In this document: one piece after another, positions 36,343 through 44,998 of the stretch | Layout: each line of letters opens with the position of its first letter | Position numbering within the stretch: position 1 is the stretch's first letter | Source: Verrucomicrobiota bacterium | Lineage (GTDB): Bacteria; Verrucomicrobiota; Verrucomicrobiia; Verrucomicrobiales; Akkermansiaceae | Assembly: GCA_030835305.1 (NCBI GenBank) | Contig: JAURPJ010000072.1 | Location: 37,832 to 101,831 of the forward strand | Direction of reading: 5' to 3' | DNA length: 64,000 bases | Made by a program: the position numbers and the translations under genes | Notes under the pieces: model-generated | Seen by the model: only the letters and a program-made list of their open reading frames with translations | The model's database searches: none | What the model was told of the DNA's origin: nothing

Positions 36343-38220
36343 ATGTATCGCTATCCCAAAGAATACGACGTCCTCGTTATCGGGGCCGGTCACGCCGGAG
36401 TCGAGGCTGCTCTAGCTGCTGCCCGTCTTGGAGTTTCTGTTGCCATATTAACCCAGAATCTCGACACGACCGGGCAGATGAGCTGTAACCCGGCAATCGG
36501 AGGATTGGCCAAGGGACACATGGTTCGCGAGATCGATGCCCTCGGGGGAATCATGGGAGAGAATACCGACGCGACTGCCATCCAGTGGCGGATGCTGAAT
36601 GCAGGCAAAGGTCCATCAGTTCGGGCTCCGCGCGCGCAGTGCGATAAGAAGGCATATCAGTTTCGAATCAAGCGAGCCATTGAAGGAGCCGAAGGATTGG
36701 ATCTCCACCAAGGGAATGTGGCAACAATCTTGGTTGAGAATGATGAAGTGAAAGGGGCGCAAACGTCTCTCCAAATGGAACTTCGCGCTAAAACGGTGAT
36801 TCTCTCGGCAGGAACCTTCATGCGGGGTCTCATGCATGTGGGCTTGAAGAACGAGAAGGGGGGCCGGATGGGGGATGCCACTTCGAATGTTTCCGAGTCC
36901 TTGAAGGAGCTTGGTTTTGAGATCGACCGGTTCAAGACGGGAACTCCCTGTCGGTTGAATGGCCGGAGTCTTGATCTAGATAAGTGTGAGAAACAAGTGG
37001 GGGATACCCCGCCTCCCTTGTTTAGCTACCATCCCGAATTGATCCGGAAGGGGGAAAACGACATCTTCACTTTGAATCATTGGGCAGATCCGAAGTTCCA
37101 CGTGGAACAAATCCCATGCTGGATTACCTGGACAACTTCCAAAACCCACGATGTCATCCGGAACAACCTTGATCAATCACCTATGTATTCTGGTAAGATT
37201 GAGGGTGTCGGTCCGCGTTATTGTCCTTCTATCGAGGATAAGGTGGTACGGTTTGCTGAAAAGGAGCGCCACCAGGTCTTTTTGGAGCCAGAAGGGCGAC
37301 ACACTCTGGAATATTACGTGAATGGCGTTTCGACTTCGCTTCCCTACGAGGTGCAACTTGAATTCCTTCGTGCGATCCCAGGACTTGAGAAATGCGAGAT
37401 CATCCGCCCTGGCTATGCGGTGGAGTATGATTACTGCCCGCCAACCCAGCTAAAACCGACTCTGGAGACCAAGACGGTATCGGGTCTTTTTTTTGCGGGT
37501 CAGATCAACGGGACTTCCGGATATGAGGAAGCGGCTGGTCAGGGTCTTCTCGCTGGCGCTAATGCTGCTCTCAAGGTGAAAGGAGAAGGGGACCTCGTGC
37601 TGGGACGTGATGAAGGTTATCTTGGAGTGATGGTTGATGACCTCGTCACCAAGGGTTGCACCGAGCCTTACCGTATGTTTACTAGTCGCGCCGAATACCG
37701 CCTCTTGCTTCGTCAGGATAACGCTGATGAACGACTCAGCCCGATTGCTTCGAGGCTGGGACTTTTGAGAGGTGAGCATGCCGATCGTTTCGCACATAAA
37801 CTCTCCTGTCTCACGGAAGCCCGTGCGTTCATCCGGAAAATAAGCTATGAACGGATCAAACTAGATCATTGGTTTCGCCAGGGTGGCCATGGCTGGCAGG
37901 ATCTGCCATCTGAGATCCGCGAAAAGTTCCACGTGGAACTTTGGCCCATTCTTGAAGCTGATTTTAAGTATGAGGGCCATATCACCCGCCAACAACAGGA
38001 GGTGGATCGCTTTAAAAAACAGGAGTCCGCGCTTATTCCGGTGGATATGGATTATCAGGTGCTCTCTGGCTTGAAAGCTGAGGCCCGTCAGCGTTTCAGT
38101 GACATCCGGCCCCGTACCCTCGGGCAAGCTGCACGGATTTCAGGAATTACCCCGGCAGACGTTACCCTCCTGATGATTGCTCTGGAGAAGCGGAAGAAGG
38201 CTGCCGACCTTGAGGCATAA
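36343..38220 (+). CDS. mnmG: tRNA uridine-34 carboxymethylaminomethyl modification enzyme MnmG (GidA)
   Basis: 625 residues, normal length. FAD-binding protein that with MnmE installs cmnm5 on wobble uridine. The FAD motif [20 protein letters not shown], then [20 protein letters not shown], the [10 protein letters not shown] region, and [20 protein letters not shown] are all present. The gene is often next to rsmG-parA-parB near oriC; here a sulfatase follows instead. The coding sequence contains two exact GTTCCACGTGGAAC palindromes, both encoding Lys-Phe-His-Val-Glu, which suggests the gene doubles as a partition-site carrier. Confidence 0.97.
   Translation: MYRYPKEYDVLVIGAGHAGVEAALAAARLGVSVAILTQNLDTTGQMSCNPAIGGLAKGHMVREIDALGGIMGENTDATAIQWRMLNAGKGPSVRAPRAQCDKKAYQFRIKRAIEGAEGLDLHQGNVATILVENDEVKGAQTSLQMELRAKTVILSAGTFMRGLMHVGLKNEKGGRMGDATSNVSESLKELGFEIDRFKTGTPCRLNGRSLDLDKCEKQVGDTPPPLFSYHPELIRKGENDIFTLNHWADPKFHVEQIPCWITWTTSKTHDVIRNNLDQSPMYSGKIEGVGPRYCPSIEDKVVRFAEKERHQVFLEPEGRHTLEYYVNGVSTSLPYEVQLEFLRAIPGLEKCEIIRPGYAVEYDYCPPTQLKPTLETKTVSGLFFAGQINGTSGYEEAAGQGLLAGANAALKVKGEGDLVLGRDEGYLGVMVDDLVTKGCTEPYRMFTSRAEYRLLLRQDNADERLSPIASRLGLLRGEHADRFAHKLSCLTEARAFIRKISYERIKLDHWFRQGGHGWQDLPSEIREKFHVELWPILEADFKYEGHITRQQQEVDRFKKQESALIPVDMDYQVLSGLKAEARQRFSDIRPRTLGQAARISGITPADVTLLMIALEKRKKAADLEA
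37095..37108. promoter_or_regulatory. parS-like site 1 (ParB-binding palindrome) inside mnmG
   Basis: GTTCCACGTGGAAC, a perfect 14-bp palindrome flanked by A on both sides. It matches the core of known chromosomal parS sites, especially the GTTCCACGTGGAAC form reported in pseudomonads. It encodes KFHVEQ in frame. An identical copy lies 831 bases downstream. Confidence 0.75.
37926..37939. promoter_or_regulatory. parS-like site 2 (ParB-binding palindrome) inside mnmG
   Basis: Second exact GTTCCACGTGGAAC; with its flanking A and T it is a perfect 16-bp palindrome. It encodes KFHVEL in frame. Two exact copies of one 14-mer palindrome in a single gene are far beyond chance in 64 kb. Confidence 0.75.
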
Positions 38221-38274
38221 CAAGCTTGGTCTTTCCTGCTGTTTACTGTCAGAGTTCCCTGAGTGACCACTTTG

Positions 38275-39798
38275 ATGAATCTCTTTATCGTTCTGTTTTC
38301 TGTTTTCATCTCCGGAGCATTGGCGGAGCGTCCCAATATCCTGGTCATCCTCACGGATGATCACCGCTATGATGCCTTGGGCTTTTTGGGACATCCATTT
38401 CTGGAGACTCCCAATATGGACCGCCTCGCAGCCGAAGGGGTTCACTTTGAGAATGCCTACGTGACCACTTCGTTGTGTTCACCCAGTAGGGCTTCGATTC
38501 TCACCGGGCTCTACACTCACAACCATCGTGTCGTTGATAACTACAACCCAGTCAGCAAATTACTGACCTTCTTTCCCGAGCTCCTTCAGAAGGCTGGTTA
38601 CCAAACGGCTTTCATTGGCAAGTGGCACATGGGCGACAATGAAGAGAAGCAGCGCGGCTTTGATCACTGGCTTAGCTTCAAGGGGCAGGGGGTTTATGTG
38701 CCGGATCCCGCCATGCTCAAGGCAAAGGGCCGCTTCGTCCCGCAAGCTACGAACTCAGGGTTTAATATCAACGGGCAGAAGGTTGCCCAGAAGGGCTACA
38801 TCACCGATGAACTCACCGATTATGCCGAGGAGTGGCTTGCAGAAAAGGATACGGAAAAGCCCTTTCTTCTCTACGTTTCCCATAAGGGGGTGCATGCCGA
38901 TTTCCTGCCGCCTGACCGCCATGCGTTTAAGTACGATAAAGTACTTATTTCGACTCCGCCCACTCCTGTATCTAATCCCGACCTCTTCACCGATCCGCCG
39001 ATGTGGGTCCGTAACCAAAGCAATAGCAGGCATGGAGTGGAGTTCGCCTATTACACCGGTGTCGATATGAAGAAGTATTACCGGCGTTACTGTGAAGCTC
39101 TTCTGGCAGTCGACGATAGTCTGGGCCGTCTTCTGAAAAATCTCGAGAAAAGCGGTGAACTGGAAAATACCGTTGTGCTCTACCTCGGTGACAATGGTTT
39201 CATTTTCGGGGAGCATGGTCTCATCGACAAGCGCTGCGCGTATGATGAATCGGTTCGCATTCCCATGCTGATGCGCTATCCCAAATCGCTGAAGCCAGGA
39301 ACAACTGTCGAAAAGATCGTCGCTAATATTGATGTCGCTCCCACTCTGCTAGAGGTCGCTGGTTTGAAGCCGCTGAATCAAATGGACGGGAAAAGTTTCT
39401 GGCCGCTTGCGAAAGGGGAGGGGAGTCCCAATTGGCGGCAATATCTTCTCTACGAATATTACTGGGAACAAAACTATCCACAAACCCCAACTAATCATGC
39501 CGTGATCGGAGAAGACTACAAATACATCCGTTACCATGGTGTTTGGGATCAGGATGAGCTCTACCACACCAAATCTGATCCCAGGGAGCGTAAGAACCTC
39601 TTCAACGATCCCGCCCAGGAATCGCGCGTTAAAGAAATGAACAAAGCCCTTTTTGACCTCCTGGCAGATTCGAGCGGAGAGAATATACCGCTCCTTCCGG
39701 ACCGTGGGACGAAGTATTTTCATCGCAAAACCGATGGTTCCCGAGGGGCGGCTTTTCCGTCCAGCTTCCTTCGGAACGCGGGTAGGAGTGGAAAGTAA
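38275..39798 (+). CDS. Secreted sulfatase (formylglycine type)
   Basis: About 507 residues. The signal peptide MNLFIVLFSVFISGALA argues for the ATG at 38275; a GTG four codons earlier is possible. NILVILTDDHRYDALGFLGH gives the metal site, SLCSPSRASILTG the C-x-P-x-R formylglycine site, and LYLGDNGFIFGEHGLIDK the second metal ligand set. C-terminal NIDVAPTLLEVAGLKPLNQM is standard. Sulfate-ester hydrolase acting on polysaccharides. It begins about 50 bases after mnmG on the same strand. Confidence 0.93.
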   Translation: MNLFIVLFSVFISGALAERPNILVILTDDHRYDALGFLGHPFLETPNMDRLAAEGVHFENAYVTTSLCSPSRASILTGLYTHNHRVVDNYNPVSKLLTFFPELLQKAGYQTAFIGKWHMGDNEEKQRGFDHWLSFKGQGVYVPDPAMLKAKGRFVPQATNSGFNINGQKVAQKGYITDELTDYAEEWLAEKDTEKPFLLYVSHKGVHADFLPPDRHAFKYDKVLISTPPTPVSNPDLFTDPPMWVRNQSNSRHGVEFAYYTGVDMKKYYRRYCEALLAVDDSLGRLLKNLEKSGELENTVVLYLGDNGFIFGEHGLIDKRCAYDESVRIPMLMRYPKSLKPGTTVEKIVANIDVAPTLLEVAGLKPLNQMDGKSFWPLAKGEGSPNWRQYLLYEYYWEQNYPQTPTNHAVIGEDYKYIRYHGVWDQDELYHTKSDPRERKNLFNDPAQESRVKEMNKALFDLLADSSGENIPLLPDRGTKYFHRKTDGSRGAAFPSSFLRNAGRSGK

Positions 39799-39802
39799 AG
39801 TA

Positions 39803-40204
39803 TTATGCTTGGTAAAAGGGAATTTGGACCACGGAAGCAAGCTTCTGAAAGTCCAGATCGATCGTGAGAATTTCCATTTCTCTGGCAATGGCGATGGCCG
39901 CGATGAGGCAGGTGGTGTTGGTGACAAGAATCCCCGAGTCGTGACACTTGTTGTAGAGGCGAGCGGCCTCGGCATAGTCGCTGGAATTGACAGGTTCGTC
40001 AGGAAAAGCGTTGAGGGCGCTTCGGAGACGGTCGAATTGCACGGTGTAGCGAACTCCGGATAGGATTTCCTGCCGGACAGGTCCGATCATAACGGCTTTG
40101 CCCGTTTCGATTAGTTCAGTCAGAGCTTCGGTTTCCAGCGCGTCTACGGGGTTCCTACGCCGCAGGGCCAGCGACCAGACCGAAGTGTCCACGATCACTC
40201 CCAT
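39803..40204 (-). CDS. vapC: VapC-like PIN-domain toxin, catalytic site partly lost
   Basis: 133 residues. PIN-domain acids: Asp6 in VIVDTSVW, the Glu in GPVRQEILSG, and the late Asp in ILTIDLDF are present. The third conserved position, normally Asp in the D-x-LIAA motif, reads NTTCLIAAIA here, without an acid. The family cleaves RNA (tRNA or rRNA) with a metal ion. The missing acid may weaken or abolish toxicity, which is inference. It overlaps its antitoxin gene by 10 bases and ends 4 bases from the convergent sulfatase. Confidence 0.85.
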   Translation of the reverse strand: MGVIVDTSVWSLALRRRNPVDALETEALTELIETGKAVMIGPVRQEILSGVRYTVQFDRLRSALNAFPDEPVNSSDYAEAARLYNKCHDSGILVTNTTCLIAAIAIAREMEILTIDLDFQKLASVVQIPFYQA

Positions 40205-40401
40205 GACGACCTCCTTCCTGCGGTGTGGTCGTAGCTTTCGTCGATGTCGATCTTTCCAAAAAGACGGGTGACCTCCTTTTGTTTGCGGCGATTAATGTAT
40301 TCTCTCAAGGCAGTTTCTACTGCCGCTCTTTTGCTTCGGTGATTCCCGATTTTGACTGCTTCTTCGAGTAATTCTTGTGCGATATCAAGATTAGTTGCCA
40401 T
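40195..40401 (-). CDS. vapB: VapB-like antitoxin
   Basis: About 68 residues from the ATG of MATNLDIAQELLEEAVKIG; the longer frame to 40428 lacks support. It matches the short type II antitoxins with a ribbon-helix-helix-like N-terminus (HRSKRAAVETALREYINRRK) and an acidic tail (GKIDIDESYD) that would fill the toxin groove. Such proteins bind and silence the toxin and repress their own operon. Pairs with the overlapping vapC. Confidence 0.82.
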   Translation of the reverse strand: MATNLDIAQELLEEAVKIGNHRSKRAAVETALREYINRRKQKEVTRLFGKIDIDESYDHTAGRRSSWE

Positions 40402-40475
40402 GTGCAACAATATCGCACAATAAAACATACAAGAAAAACCTTATGTTCACAGAGTTTTACCCTCTACCCGGCGAA

Positions 40476-40655
40476 TTACCAGCTGCGGCTGGAGTAAATG
40501 AATGGTTCGTCCTTTTTGGTCCCAATGACCTGGAACCAGTTCGTGTCGCCATTTATGTCGAAGCCTCCATAGACCATAGAGGTGTAAAACCAGCCATCGA
40601 CTTCGACGGTTTTGGTCAAACGGTGACCGGCGGGGAGTTTTTCTGTGGCTGGAGC
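40476..40655 (-). pseudogene. C-terminal fragment of an unidentified protein
   Basis: The minus strand reads KLPAGHRLTKTVEVDGWFYT then SMVYGGFDINGDTNWFQVIG and KKDEPFIYSSRSW before a stop. It is coherent beta-rich sequence, but an in-frame TAG lies about 58 codons upstream and no larger gene continues. Looks like the tail of a lost secreted or surface protein; family unrecognised. It sits between vapB and the next sulfatase. Confidence 0.45.
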
Positions 40656-40683
40656 GCGCTAACTTCATTAGGCTTTCCTCCTA

Positions 40684-41979
40684 ATGAATAGTTTCAAATT
40701 ATCCGTGGTCATCTTTGCGCTTTTGGCCTGCGCCCTGCCGCTCCCCGCCCGTAAGCCCAACGTCATTGTCATTTTTACGGATGACCAAGGCACTGTGGAT
40801 ATGAATTGCTACGGCGCCAAGGACTTGGTCACTCCAAATATGGACGGGCTCGCGAAGCGCGGGGTGCGTTTCACCCAGTTTTACTCGGCTGCTCCGGTTT
40901 GTTCACCATCACGGGTGGGCTTGATGACTGGCCGGACCCCGCAACATGGTGGCTTGAATGGCAACGTCCCGCTCGATTCCGTCGGGATGCCCTCGCAGCA
41001 AATCACGATTGCGGAGAAACTGAAGGAAGGAGGATACGCCACCGCGCATATTGGCAAGTGGCACCTTGGGCATCACAAAGAGACCATCCCCAACGCCCAG
41101 GGCTTTGATCATTCCTTCGGCCACCTCGTGGGTTGCATTGATAACTACTCGCATTTCTTTTACTGGAGCGGGCCCAACAAGCATGACCTTTGGCGGAACG
41201 GCAAGGAGGTCTTTCACAATGGCGAGTTCTTTCCGGACCTCATGGTGAAGGAAGCAGGCGAGTTCATTGACAAGAACAAGGCCCGGCCTTTTTTCATCTA
41301 CTTTGCCCTCAATACGCCGCACTACCCTTATCAAGGGTCACCGGAGTGGCTGGATCACTACAAGGATCTTCCTTATCCCAGGAATCTTTACGCCGCTTTC
41401 CTTTCGACAACGGACGACCGGATCGGGGCGCTTTTGAAGAAGGTCGATGACGTCGGTCTCACCGATGATACGATCATCATTTTCCAGTCCGATCACGGTG
41501 CGTCCGAGGAAGTTCGCGCTCACAAGGGTGGGGGAAGCGCCGGACCGCACCGGGGTGCCAAGTTCAGCCTTTACGAGGGGGGAATCCGGGTTCCGGCTAT
41601 TATTTCCTGGCCGGGCACCCTGCCCGAAAACAAAGTGCGAAATCAAATTGCCACCGGCTGCGATTGGTTCCCGACCATTATGGAGCTCTGCGAGATTCCG
41701 GTTGCAACCCACAAAATCGATGGCAAGAGCCTTCTTCCGGTGATCAAATCGGAAAGCGAGACTTCGGCTCACAAAATTTTCCATTGGAAATCCGGGAATG
41801 CCGTCGCCGTTCGCGAAGGAAATTGGAAGCTGGTGATGAGCGGTAAAAAGGTTGAGCTCTTCGATCTGCCTAAAGATCTCGGGGAAGCACGAAATTTGGC
41901 AAAGGAGAATCCGGAAGTCGTGGAAAGACTTCGCGGGAAAAGCGTGGAGTACTGGTTCAGTATCATTCAATCTAAGTGA
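40684..41979 (+). CDS. Secreted sulfatase (formylglycine type)
   Basis: 431 residues. Signal peptide LSVVIFALLACALPLPA, then NVIVIFTDDQGTVDMNCYGA, the formylglycine site PVCSPSRVGLMTG, GKWHLGHHKETIP, and IFQSDHGASEEVRAHKGGG, a metal-ligand block. Third sulfatase in the window, and the shortest. Its closest look-alikes are the arylsulfatase A-type enzymes abundant in Verrucomicrobiota and Planctomycetota. Substrate unknown. Confidence 0.93.
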   Translation: MNSFKLSVVIFALLACALPLPARKPNVIVIFTDDQGTVDMNCYGAKDLVTPNMDGLAKRGVRFTQFYSAAPVCSPSRVGLMTGRTPQHGGLNGNVPLDSVGMPSQQITIAEKLKEGGYATAHIGKWHLGHHKETIPNAQGFDHSFGHLVGCIDNYSHFFYWSGPNKHDLWRNGKEVFHNGEFFPDLMVKEAGEFIDKNKARPFFIYFALNTPHYPYQGSPEWLDHYKDLPYPRNLYAAFLSTTDDRIGALLKKVDDVGLTDDTIIIFQSDHGASEEVRAHKGGGSAGPHRGAKFSLYEGGIRVPAIISWPGTLPENKVRNQIATGCDWFPTIMELCEIPVATHKIDGKSLLPVIKSESETSAHKIFHWKSGNAVAVREGNWKLVMSGKKVELFDLPKDLGEARNLAKENPEVVERLRGKSVEYWFSIIQSK

Positions 41980-42189
41980 TACTTCGTTTTTTGGAAAAGT
42001 GGGCGACTCTTTATCGTGGAATACCTGTCTCACTTCCGGGGAGGCTTCTCGCTGCTCCGTGTGTGTTAAGTCTTCTGGATCCTACGGTGACTCTTCTTTT
42101 TCAGCCTGTGGAATATTGACAGGGTGATCGTTCGGCGTTGATCTAGGGCAATCCCATCGCGCGTTGGGCATTTCTCAATTCATTCCCTG

Positions 42190-42465
42190 ATGATCATTCC
42201 GGGATTTATCGGATGGTCCGTCGTTGTCATTCCACTTATTCTGAAGAGTCCGGCTTGGCTTGGACTCAGGGTGTATGTCTTCCTCGTGCTTTGTCATCTC
42301 GTGATGACCTCGGGCTGGCTGATCCGAAACCACGAGACTGGGACATTGTTTATGGTGATCGTTTGACTGTTTGCCCTTCCGCTTGCGTTGATGCTGATGA
42401 AGCCCTATTTGAAGAACCGGATGGAGCGTCCAAGCTATTCCGTTTGTTTCTCGATCCGGAAGTAG
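42190..42465 (+). pseudogene. Small membrane protein with an in-frame TGA
   Basis: Not on the ORF track. An ATG frame reads MIIPGFIGWSVVVIPLILKS then WLGLRVYVFLVLCHLVMTSG and GTLFMVIV, then TGA. The same frame continues LFALPLALMLMKPYLKNRME to a TAG at 42465. Together they make a 91-residue, three-helix protein interrupted once, most simply by TGG to TGA. The first 58 codons alone could also be a short two-helix protein. No family recognised; the 3' part overlaps the LamG gene on the other strand. Confidence 0.45.
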
Positions 42466-43427
42466 ACCCCTTTTGGATTGTCGAGGTCGGCGAGGTTAAA
42501 GGTCCTTGAAGTGGTTTCGCCGCCATCGCCGAGGATCCCGTCATCGAGATCGGCATCCCAGTTGATCAGGTCTGTGGAATATTTGACACTATAGAGCTCA
42601 CCCGGGCTGGAATTCCAGGTCAGGGTGAACTCGCCTGTGATTTCCGAGAGATCAAATGCAGTCACAGCCAGTTCTTTGGCAGGCCGTTCAACTGCAAGAG
42701 GTCCGCTGGTGAAAACTGTCATGATTTCTTCGGCGGTAAGGGCCCGGTCCCACATGGCGACATCATCCAGGACGCCCGTGAAGCTTTCTTTTCCACCCCG
42801 GAGATAAAGGGGGGCGGTGGGATTGTTTACCCCTTCACAATATCCACCATCTCCGGCAATCCCGGTTTTTGGATTGAGGTTTCCATTTTCAGGTAATTCT
42901 CCATTCACGTAAATGCTGGCGGTGTCAGTGGCGCTGTCGTAAACGCAGACGATATGGACCCATTCACCATCCTTGTAGGCGTCGACCGGAAGCCGGCACT
43001 CGCCACCCCATCCGCCGTAGGCCTGCCACCCGCCAATTCGAAAACGGAGCGGACTATCCTCGGTGCTCGTTGGGCGGACCAGAATATCAAAACCCGAGGC
43101 GCTATCGGTGAAAGACTTGTCCATGATGGTCCCCCAGCTGGCCTGGTTATCAATCATCCACCAAGCCAAGGTAAGATCTTCGGTTGTTGAGATGGCTTCC
43201 GGCGCACATAGCACTTCATCATTTCCCGCACCTTGCAGGGCACTCACACCCACTTTTCCTGGCTCGAGCCAGGTCCCGCCGATGAGCGATCCGTTGTATC
43301 CGCCAACGACGTCTTCGGCAATTTCACCGGTTAAATCGTCAAAGGGCCAGTAAGCGATGAGATTGGCTTGGGCGAGGGATGCCGAGAGGCAAAGGGAAAG
43401 TAGAGCAAGCGGATTTTGGTATTTCAT
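42435..43427 (-). CDS. Secreted LamG-domain protein
   Basis: About 330 residues from the ATG of MKYQNPLALLSLCLSASLAQ, a signal peptide. The LamG/concanavalin sandwich has LIAYWPFDDLTGEIAEDVVG at the start, AISTTEDLTLAWWMI and GEWVHIVCVYDSATDTASIY in the core, and FTGVLDDVAMWDRALTAEEI at the end. The C-terminal module (GELYSVKYSTDLINWDADLD to YFRIEKQ) is a short domain shared by exported proteins of this lineage; a fragment of a second such gene lies just upstream. Probably surface carbohydrate binding. Confidence 0.85.
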   Translation of the reverse strand: MKYQNPLALLSLCLSASLAQANLIAYWPFDDLTGEIAEDVVGGYNGSLIGGTWLEPGKVGVSALQGAGNDEVLCAPEAISTTEDLTLAWWMIDNQASWGTIMDKSFTDSASGFDILVRPTSTEDSPLRFRIGGWQAYGGWGGECRLPVDAYKDGEWVHIVCVYDSATDTASIYVNGELPENGNLNPKTGIAGDGGYCEGVNNPTAPLYLRGGKESFTGVLDDVAMWDRALTAEEIMTVFTSGPLAVERPAKELAVTAFDLSEITGEFTLTWNSSPGELYSVKYSTDLINWDADLDDGILGDGGETTSRTFNLADLDNPKGVYFRIEKQTE

Positions 43428-43479
43428 GTTGGGTCTTGGTTGGATTCGACAAAACAGGGATGACAATTTTTGAGATCGA

Positions 43480-43498
43480 TTTCCGGTGCTTCCGGAAA
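43480..43498. repeat. Short perfect hairpin upstream of the LamG gene
   Basis: TTTCCGG, five bases, CCGGAAA, about 50 bases before the LamG start codon (minus strand). Position suits an operator or mRNA leader hairpin. The rest of the 43.5-43.86 kb gap shows no gene. Confidence 0.3.
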
Positions 43499-43860
43499 CG
43501 GGTTACACCATCAATCTCTCACAACAAACCTCCTAAACAGGCTAGATTGTGAACTGGAGAATCGCCAACATGAAAGAGAATGAATTTCATGCATTTGTCG
43601 TGTCATTCCTGTCTGTTCCTTCAATTCCGCCCAATTAAGAAAGCCCAAAGACAGGGTTGGTAGGCTCAAAATAGCCGTGGCCTGCTTAAAGTGTCCACCC
43701 GCATAGAGCTGACAATCTGATGATTATGGAACGCAAGTTTGGAACGGTTTTCTCGATTGGTGGGAGCTTCGCGGTCTCGAACTCTTATTGAAAAAAGGAA
43801 AGCTGCCTCGTTTCGAGTCGAAGTGCTGCTGTTTTTTTAAATGAAGTGACCGGGATCCGG

Positions 43861-44029
43861 CTACTGTCGGACCATGCGGACAAAGAGTCGGCCATCCGGT
43901 CCCGCGAGACCGGCAATATCGAAAGTGCGTGTGGTGGTCTCTCCCGCATCCGCGCCGATTCCATCATCCAGATCGTTGTCCCAGTCGACAAGATCGTTGG
44001 AGTAAAGGACGCTATTTAGTGGAAACTTA
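43861..44029 (-). pseudogene. C-terminal remnant of a second LamG-type protein
   Basis: The minus strand reads PLNSVLYSNDLVDWDNDLDD then GIGADAGETTTRTFDIAGLA and FVRMVRQ, stop. It is clearly related to the end of the neighbouring LamG gene (STDLINWDADLDDGILGDGG). No start, signal peptide or LamG sandwich remains upstream. Probably the leftover of a tandem duplicate or of another exported protein using the same C-terminal module. Confidence 0.65.
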
Positions 44030-44117
44030 TCATTTAGGTTAAATCAGACATGTTGAACATGCATGGATTCGTTATTTCGACAGAATCCACGGATGAAATT
44101 TTCCAACCTCAAAAGAA

Positions 44118-44996
44118 TTACCGTTGCACCCAGTGGGTGACTTCCTGGGTCTTGAGGAATTCCTCGGCCTTCTTTCCCTGAAGGATGGCGAGCGTGGAAA
44201 TCAATCCCGCCTGAAGACACTTTGGCATGCCGACACTGACCGAGGAAGGAGCTTGGCTGACGGGCCAACCGGTTCGCGGATTCAGGATGTGTGAAAGTCT
44301 TTTTCCACGATACATGACGAAGCGGTTGGCATCTCCGCTGGTGGCGATGGCCCCTTCCTCGAGAGCAAAATTCGCGGGTGCGCCCTGAATCCCAATTTGC
44401 CATTGCGCTTTGGATCGTGGTTTCCGATTGGCGGCAAGATCCCCACCAAAGTTGACCAGGATGGGGGCGTCGCTTTCTTTACAACAAAGCGCGAGGGCCT
44501 GGTCGACGGCGTATTCCTTGCCGAAGCCCCCGAAATCGACCTGCATGCCGGGGGGAACCTGGATGGTTTGGCCATCCCAGAAAACTTTTTTCCAGTTGAT
44601 GAGCGGGAGAAGCTGCTTGATCGCCGCGCGCGAAGGCGCCTCCCCGGTGCCGGAGAAGTTCCAGAGCTTCCGAAGGATTCCTGACGTGATGTCAAAATCA
44701 CCATCGCTAAGTTCGAAGGCGGCATCGGCAAAGTTGAGCAAGCGGGCGGTTTCCTCGTCCACCCGCACCGGCTTGTTCTGGTGGAAGTGATGAATCAAAT
44801 TATCGTCGCGGTAGCGGCTATATTTGATTTCAATCCGCGAGGCCTCATCGGCTGCGATTTTCGCAATCCGCGAGGCCTCTTCTTTGCGATCACACTGGAT
44901 AAGGACCTCGCAAGGCCCGGCCATGGCCTGAAATGAGGCCGCGAATTCCCCGGCCTCTTGCCTATGGTTGAGTGTGATCGGTCGTTCTTCTTCCAA
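44118..44996 (-). CDS. apbE: ApbE-family FMN:protein transferase (no visible export signal)
   Basis: About 292 residues from a TTG at 44996, directly after the DUF3570 stop; the longer frame on the track is antisense-like and unneeded. ApbE hallmarks: DGDFDITSGILRKLWNF, VDFGGFGKEYAVDQALAL, LVNFGGDLAA, IATSGDANRFV and HILNPRTGWPV. The family uses FAD to attach FMN covalently to Thr/Ser of exported redox proteins. Most members are lipoproteins or carry signal peptides; this one starts EEERPITLNHRQEAGEFAAS, apparently cytoplasmic. Last gene of the DUF4266-DUF3570-apbE operon. No standard FMN-binding substrate protein is in view. Confidence 0.88.
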   Translation of the reverse strand: MEEERPITLNHRQEAGEFAASFQAMAGPCEVLIQCDRKEEASRIAKIAADEASRIEIKYSRYRDDNLIHHFHQNKPVRVDEETARLLNFADAAFELSDGDFDITSGILRKLWNFSGTGEAPSRAAIKQLLPLINWKKVFWDGQTIQVPPGMQVDFGGFGKEYAVDQALALCCKESDAPILVNFGGDLAANRKPRSKAQWQIGIQGAPANFALEEGAIATSGDANRFVMYRGKRLSHILNPRTGWPVSQAPSSVSVGMPKCLQAGLISTLAILQGKKAEEFLKTQEVTHWVQR

Positions 44997-44998
44997 GC

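Noticed and set aside
42364-42366. TGA as selenocysteine codon
   Set aside because: No SECIS-type hairpin noticed after it and no known selenoprotein family fits; a nonsense change from TGG is simpler.
42213-42509. 98-codon plus-strand ORF
   Set aside because: Shares bases with the hydrophobic frame in 42190-42465, which is far more protein-like, and runs antisense into the LamG gene.
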